A stretch of DNA of 60,538 nucleotides. Source: a virus. Shown piece after piece: positions 57,126 through 60,538 of the stretch. The DNA is taken from IMG/VR virus record IMGVR_UViG_3300034374_004534, positions 1-60,538 of that record, one strand, 5' to 3'. Every line of letters begins with the position of its first letter. Within the stretch, counting starts at the first letter, position 1. Position numbers and translations under genes: made by a program. The notes beneath the pieces were generated by a model. That model did no database searches, had not been told where the DNA came from, and saw nothing but the letters and a program-made list of their open reading frames with translations.

Positions 57126-58809
57126 GGTACGCGGCGGTAATAAAGACAAGAAGAAGGAGCTCCCTGTTGTATGTTTCAGCGGGGAGTTTTCGTCTCGTTC
57201 CGACGACGCTCTATTCGAGCACTCGGGTTTCATCGTATTGGACTTTGACCACGTAGATGTAGAAGCAACAAAGCAGTCTCTTGCTCACGACGACTTCATC
57301 CAATCGTGCTGGACCTCACCAAGCGGCGGGGGGGTCAAGGCTCTGGTGCGCATCACCAACCCAGAAAGACACAGGGATCACTTCCGATCTCTGGTCAAAT
57401 ACTTCGAACGCACCCACGGTCTAGAGCTGGATGAGTCTGGCATCAACGAGTCACGTGCCTGCTTCGAATCGTACGACCCCGACATCATCATCAAGGATGA
57501 TTACAAAAGATTCGGTCACTTCACCACTGAGTTTGCTGAAGCACAGACACCGACTAACGAGGCGTACGACTTTACTGACTACATGAAGCTAAACTTGGCT
57601 TGCCGTATGATTCGGCAGGCTGAGGATGGAGAGAAACACCGCATGCTTGTGCGAGCCTCCCGTCTGTGTGGTGGATTCATCGCTGCAGGAAGGATGGAGG
57701 AGGAGGAAGTAGTCAGGGTTCTTCACCGAGAAATATGCAAGAGGGATGTAGAGTCTGAGTCTCACGCCCTCAACACGATCCTTGACGGGATCAACTTGGG
57801 TAAGAACATGCCCATCAGGGAACTCGTTGACGAAGAGAAGTCAGCCAAGCGCGAGCTTCTCATCAACGACGGGGACATGTCCTTCATCTCCTCAGACGAC
57901 TCCGACTTCCGATGGATTGACGACTACTCACAGGGTAAGATTCAGTTGGGGCTCGGCACAGGTGATCCTAAGTTCGATGAGTTCTTCCGCTACAAGAAGG
58001 AGTTCCTCATTATCAACGGACACTCCAACGTAGGTAAGACCACTACAGCCCTGTACCTTATCGCAAACTCTGCCGTCCAGCATGGTTGGAAGTGGGTGAT
58101 TTACTCCTCGGAGAACAGGACCGCATCCGTAAAGATGTCTCTGATGCAGTTCGCCATGGACAAGAAGGTGGCAGACATGACCTACTCCGAGAGGAAGGAG
58201 GCATACAGCTGGGTGCAGGAACACTTCACCGTGATCAACAACGAGCAGGTGTACAGCTACGCAGACATCATCCTGTTCATGGAGAAGGTGATGCGGCAGC
58301 AGGATATCGACGCAATCTTCATTGATCCGTACAACAGCCTCAAGCTGGACATGAAGGGAACCAACATCGGCGTCCACGACTACCACTACGAGGCAGCCTC
58401 AGAATTCCTGACGTTCAGCAAGGCCAACGACATTGCCGTGTGGCTCAACTGCCACTCAGGTACAGAGGCTCAGCGCCGCAAGGGACCCGACGGTTTGCCC
58501 GTTGCTCCATATGCGGAGGACACAGAGGGCGGTGGAAAGTTCGTAAACAGAGCAGATTGCTTCGTTACTATTCACCGAAAGGTTCAATCAGCCGACCCTA
58601 ACATACGGAAAATGAGTGAGATACACGTCAGAAAGGTTCGTGAGGTAGAAACAGGCGGTGCGCCCACTCCATTGGAGGATCCGTACTGCTTAATCATGAA
58701 TCTTTCCCACACTGGTTTCACAACGAGAATCGGTCAAAGGGCTCTCTTCCAACCGATTAACTTTTTGGAGCAGGCCCAAATGCCCATGAACATCAACTTC
58801 CTAGGTTGA
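57013..58809 (+). CDS. Primase-helicase (VirE-N/primase-like plus DnaB-like ATPase)
   Basis: A 598-aa protein. The N-terminal domain (about residues 1-165) has VTIFKNVF, IVLDFDH (Asp77 and Asp79) and SPSGGGVKALV, as in VirE-N/BT4734-type primase-like proteins. The C-terminal domain (about 310-560) is a RecA/DnaB-type ATPase: Walker A NGHSNVGKTT (335-344), Walker B IDAIFIDPYNS (432-442), and CHSGTEAQRRKGPDG, a loop of the kind seen in replicative helicases. It would unwind DNA and may prime synthesis. The start at 57013 was chosen because the motif begins there. Confidence 0.8.
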   Translation: MKVTIFKNVFDKTNPHVIHLSKALERIKSGRSSTLVSEVRGGNKDKKKELPVVCFSGEFSSRSDDALFEHSGFIVLDFDHVDVEATKQSLAHDDFIQSCWTSPSGGGVKALVRITNPERHRDHFRSLVKYFERTHGLELDESGINESRACFESYDPDIIIKDDYKRFGHFTTEFAEAQTPTNEAYDFTDYMKLNLACRMIRQAEDGEKHRMLVRASRLCGGFIAAGRMEEEEVVRVLHREICKRDVESESHALNTILDGINLGKNMPIRELVDEEKSAKRELLINDGDMSFISSDDSDFRWIDDYSQGKIQLGLGTGDPKFDEFFRYKKEFLIINGHSNVGKTTTALYLIANSAVQHGWKWVIYSSENRTASVKMSLMQFAMDKKVADMTYSERKEAYSWVQEHFTVINNEQVYSYADIILFMEKVMRQQDIDAIFIDPYNSLKLDMKGTNIGVHDYHYEAASEFLTFSKANDIAVWLNCHSGTEAQRRKGPDGLPVAPYAEDTEGGGKFVNRADCFVTIHRKVQSADPNIRKMSEIHVRKVREVETGGAPTPLEDPYCLIMNLSHTGFTTRIGQRALFQPINFLEQAQMPMNINFLG

Positions 58810-58841
58810 TTTTCAAAATTTCTCTTGGTAACTTCGTTCAT

Positions 58842-59300
58842 ATGAAGAAGAGGACGAAGACTCCTAAGAGGCGTACATCCAAAAAAAAACATTTAGGAAG
58901 GTACGCTAGCTCCTTAGAGAAGTATTGTGCTGATCAGCTGAAAGAATACGGGTTAGCTTTCGATTACGAGGAGCATACCTTCGAGCTGATGGAGAAGTTC
59001 CGCTTCCCCAACAAGTACTTTAAGATGACTGCAAAAGGTAAGGAGATGGCAGACCGATCTGGGTCTGTCGTTCTCCCTATCACATACAAGCCCGACTTTG
59101 TTGGAAGGGATCATGACTGGATCATCGAGACCAAGGGGTATCTACCGTCTCACCATGACTTCCCCATGAGGTGGAAGCTTTTTATGAGACACCTAGTGGG
59201 CAATAACGCGAAAACCATTATATTCCTCGCCAAGAATAGTTCTCAGGTGGATCGAGCCATTCAAGAGATACTAGAATCGATCAAGAATGGAGACATCTAG
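58842..59300 (+). CDS. T7 endonuclease I-like Holliday junction resolvase
   Basis: Chosen start 58842 (MKKRTKTPKR), with a Lys/Arg-rich tail like other resolvases. The core has SSLEKYCADQL (Glu26), ITYKPDFVGRDHDWIIETKGYL (Asp85, Glu96 and Lys98) and a final helix. This is the PD-(D/E)XK order of T7 gp3-type resolvases, which resolve branched DNA before packaging and help degrade host DNA. 152 aa is typical. It overlaps the next gene by 14 nt. Confidence 0.75.
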   Translation: MKKRTKTPKRRTSKKKHLGRYASSLEKYCADQLKEYGLAFDYEEHTFELMEKFRFPNKYFKMTAKGKEMADRSGSVVLPITYKPDFVGRDHDWIIETKGYLPSHHDFPMRWKLFMRHLVGNNAKTIIFLAKNSSQVDRAIQEILESIKNGDI

Positions 59301-59535
59301 ACTCAGCGCCTACTACCTGATTGCTTGCGACAGAGTCCACCAAGTGGTGGATGAATTGTACGAGACCCTTCATAACGAGAAAGGAGAACCGATTCAGATT
59401 TCTGAGGCGGTCATCGATATCGTGGCCAAAAGTCGGAAGGAGATTTATGAAGAATTGGATATGATCAAATCAATCGTCGCAGAATATGAAGCTTTACAAA
59501 GTAGAGGTAACAACGGAGATGATCCGAAAGGCTGA
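59287..59535 (+). CDS. Small helical protein (82 aa)
   Basis: It overlaps the resolvase by 14 nt and the next nuclease gene by 50 nt. The protein is acidic and helical (ACDRVHQVVDELYETLHNEKGEP, KSRKEIYEELDMIKSIVAEYE). No motif. It may be an accessory to the nucleases on either side. Confidence 0.45.
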   Translation: METSRLSAYYLIACDRVHQVVDELYETLHNEKGEPIQISEAVIDIVAKSRKEIYEELDMIKSIVAEYEALQSRGNNGDDPKG

Positions 59536-60004
59536 GGAGAAGTCCAAGCTGCACGGAGACATCAAGAACAGCATACGCCGAGGCGATGGAAACATGGCCG
59601 CTTACATAGGCGAAGAGATGGCACTGAAGTTTCTCAGTGACGTCAAGGAGAAGAACACCTACGATTACGACATGATTCGGTTCCCCAATACACCATGGGA
59701 GCACACGATCGATGTCAAGACCAAAGAGAGAGGGGTGAGTAAAGCAGGCAAGGCCTACGTCCCTAGGGGTCACTACTCCGTCCACGTAACAGAGGCATCA
59801 CTGCACCAGAGGGTAGACACATACGTGTTCGCACAAGTGAACCGAGTCAAAGAAGGATATGAGGGGTGGATCCTAGGCTGGATGGATCGAGACGAATACC
59901 TCAAGAAAGCAGAGGTTGTGAAGGAGGGTCAGCCAGATGAGTATGGTAAGCCAGAAACAGCCGATGCTAGAAAAATGAAGATCTCAGAGATCATTCACTA
60001 TTGA
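59486..60004 (+). CDS. PD-(D/E)XK restriction-fold nuclease
   Basis: A 172-aa protein. AAYIGEEMALKFL (Glu43/Glu44) is followed by YDYDMIRFPN (Asp62) and TIDVKTKERG (Asp76, Lys78), then an H-V-T-E-A-S segment and GWILGWMDRDEYLKKA. That order fits PD-(D/E)XK enzymes of the restriction type. It may cut host or non-self DNA or act in DNA repair. It takes the place next to the 98-aa gene that nrdA takes at the left end of the window. Confidence 0.65.
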   Translation: MKLYKVEVTTEMIRKAEEKSKLHGDIKNSIRRGDGNMAAYIGEEMALKFLSDVKEKNTYDYDMIRFPNTPWEHTIDVKTKERGVSKAGKAYVPRGHYSVHVTEASLHQRVDTYVFAQVNRVKEGYEGWILGWMDRDEYLKKAEVVKEGQPDEYGKPETADARKMKISEIIHY

Positions 60005-60015
60005 TCTAGTTTTAT

Positions 60016-60095
60016 TATCTTTATATCGTTACACGGGTTAGTTGTCTGTGGAACTTCGCAATCGTCGAGAGGGGACTTCGGTCCCCTTTCTTTTT
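60016..60095 (+). ncRNA. Candidate short RNA, right copy
   Basis: TATCTTTA (60016-60023), a one-base variant of the -7 consensus, is followed by GTTACACGGG (60028-60037), GTGGAACTT (60048-60056) and a terminator. The order and spacing match the left copy (353-438), although flanking genes differ. The unit may give a 60-70 nt RNA or be a conserved 3' UTR. Confidence 0.33.
60070..60095 (+). terminator. Rho-independent terminator at the end of the early region
   Basis: Stem AGGGGAC/GTCCCCT (7 bp, extendable by two) with a TTCG tetraloop, followed by TTCTTTTT. It ends the plus-strand transcript before the convergent 98-aa gene copy. Confidence 0.9.
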
Positions 60096-60390
60096 ATCCT
60101 CGAAGGCGATCGTTCTCCTTCTCAAGGAACTCCAGACGCACCTTGTATTCAGCGAGCTCTGTCATCACAGCTGCGAGCCTATCAGACACTTCGTTCTTCT
60201 CTTTATATGCTTGCTCAAGCTTTTCCTCAAGCACGGCAACACGCTCTCTCAAATCGTCTCTAAATAGCGTTTGCTCGCCCTTATCCTCTTTGCGCTCTTG
60301 GTGTTTGAGCTTGAGTCTGCTCTGGTAAAACTGCCAAGCCCCAGCAGAGCCGAGGACAGTTACGATTGTGATGATTGTTTGAGGATCCAT
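60094..60390 (-). CDS. Membrane-anchored coiled-coil protein, second allele
   Basis: A 98-aa protein identical to the left copy except for 7 residues, all in the coiled coil between about 62 and 76. The N-terminal membrane segment is unchanged. Most of the roughly 65 DNA differences are silent, so both alleles are functional. It is probably the same locus from another strain. Confidence 0.6.
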   Translation of the reverse strand: MDPQTIITIVTVLGSAGAWQFYQSRLKLKHQERKEDKGEQTLFRDDLRERVAVLEEKLEQAYKEKNEVSDRLAAVMTELAEYKVRLEFLEKENDRLRG

Positions 60391-60538
60391 TATCTCCTGT
60401 AAAACTCTTCGTTAGAAACACGATACAAATTCCAGATGCTCATCCCACAGATCAGGATCCATCCCAAGTGTGAGCCTTGCATCATCCCTGCCGTCGTGTA
60501 GTTGGCGACAGTGGCGATTGAAATAATAGATGCGATTT
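60390..60538 (-). CDS. Membrane protein/possible holin, C-terminal part of second allele
   Basis: The last 48 codons and stop of the 127-aa membrane protein, cut by the window end (its 5' part lies beyond). Two base differences from 733-881 are visible. It is coupled by TAATG to the 98-aa gene, as in the left copy. Confidence 0.7.
   Translation of the reverse strand, partial: IASIISIATVANYTTAGMMQGSHLGWILICGMSIWNLYRVSNEEFYRR

Larger units (their letters stand above)
60094..60538. repeat. Right copy of divergent terminal repeat
   Basis: The counterpart of 437-881 (offset 59657). Identity jumps from about 78% to about 99% near 60384, close to the start codon of the 98-aa gene. Confidence 0.85.

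Noticed and set aside
437-60538. Exact direct terminal repeat (T7-type)
   Set aside because: The end copies differ by ~65 bases in one gene and are flanked by different genes, so they are not an exact replicated repeat.
1-60538. Prophage/integrated element, CRISPR array or insertion sequence
   Set aside because: No integrase, repressor, attachment core, spaced repeat array or transposase was seen on either strand.

Overview
The window looks like an almost complete genome of a lytic, tailed podovirus-type phage infecting a member of the Bacteroidota, probably marine or aquatic. Three things point there. The -7 boxes before late genes follow the Bacteroidota consensus TAnnTTTG. Shine-Dalgarno sequences are nearly absent. 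The morphogenesis proteins (TerL, portal, major capsid, ring proteins, very large hub protein) resemble the sets of crAss-like and marine Bacteroidota podoviruses. I see no integrase or lysogeny repressor. These assignments come from reading the proteins; no database search was run.

Layout. Positions 1-348 (+) hold the 3' end of a class I ribonucleotide reductase alpha subunit. Positions 437-45012 are an almost uninterrupted minus-strand late region. Read in transcription order (right to left) it holds a virion transglycosylase, an M15 endolysin and two large carbohydrate-binding fibre paralogues. Next come small conserved phage genes, a GroES-like co-chaperonin, an HNH endonuclease, a tRNA-Arg(TCT), TerL and the portal. 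Fibre and decoration proteins, a cluster of tiny basic proteins, the scaffold, the major capsid protein, ring/adaptor proteins and a 2334-aa hub protein follow. The block ends with internal (probably ejected) proteins of 315, 547 and 1629 aa and a holin/membrane cassette. One plus-strand gene (37305-37727) interrupts it.

Positions 45013-45888 are a non-coding divergent control region rich in palindromes; it is the best candidate for the early promoter and/or origin. Positions 45889-60004 (+) are the early region. It begins with a histone-H1-like Lys/Ala-rich protein and many small ORFs. A 325-bp structured-RNA region with two tRNA-like ends lies before a GIY-YIG homing endonuclease. Then come a DnaA-domain-IV-like protein, an ERF-like annealing protein, a PD-(D/E)XK exonuclease, an SSB-like protein, a primase-helicase and two further nucleases. 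No DNA or RNA polymerase gene is visible in the window.

The last 445 bp (60094-60538) repeat positions 437-881, but unevenly: about 78% identical across the 98-aa gene and about 99% beyond it. The gene upstream also differs (nrdA on the left, a PD-(D/E)XK nuclease on the right). The simplest reading is a circular or circularly permuted genome whose assembly closed on a different strain variant. Divergent terminal duplication is the alternative.

Features most worth a second look: -7 promoter boxes 2-5 nt from start codons (candidate leaderless late mRNAs), fused terminator-promoter modules, twin hairpins in the early region, the structured RNA beside the homing endonuclease, the promoter-like-box/terminator unit kept at both contig ends, and a shared basic-aromatic-x-x-Gly-Gly tag on several late proteins.
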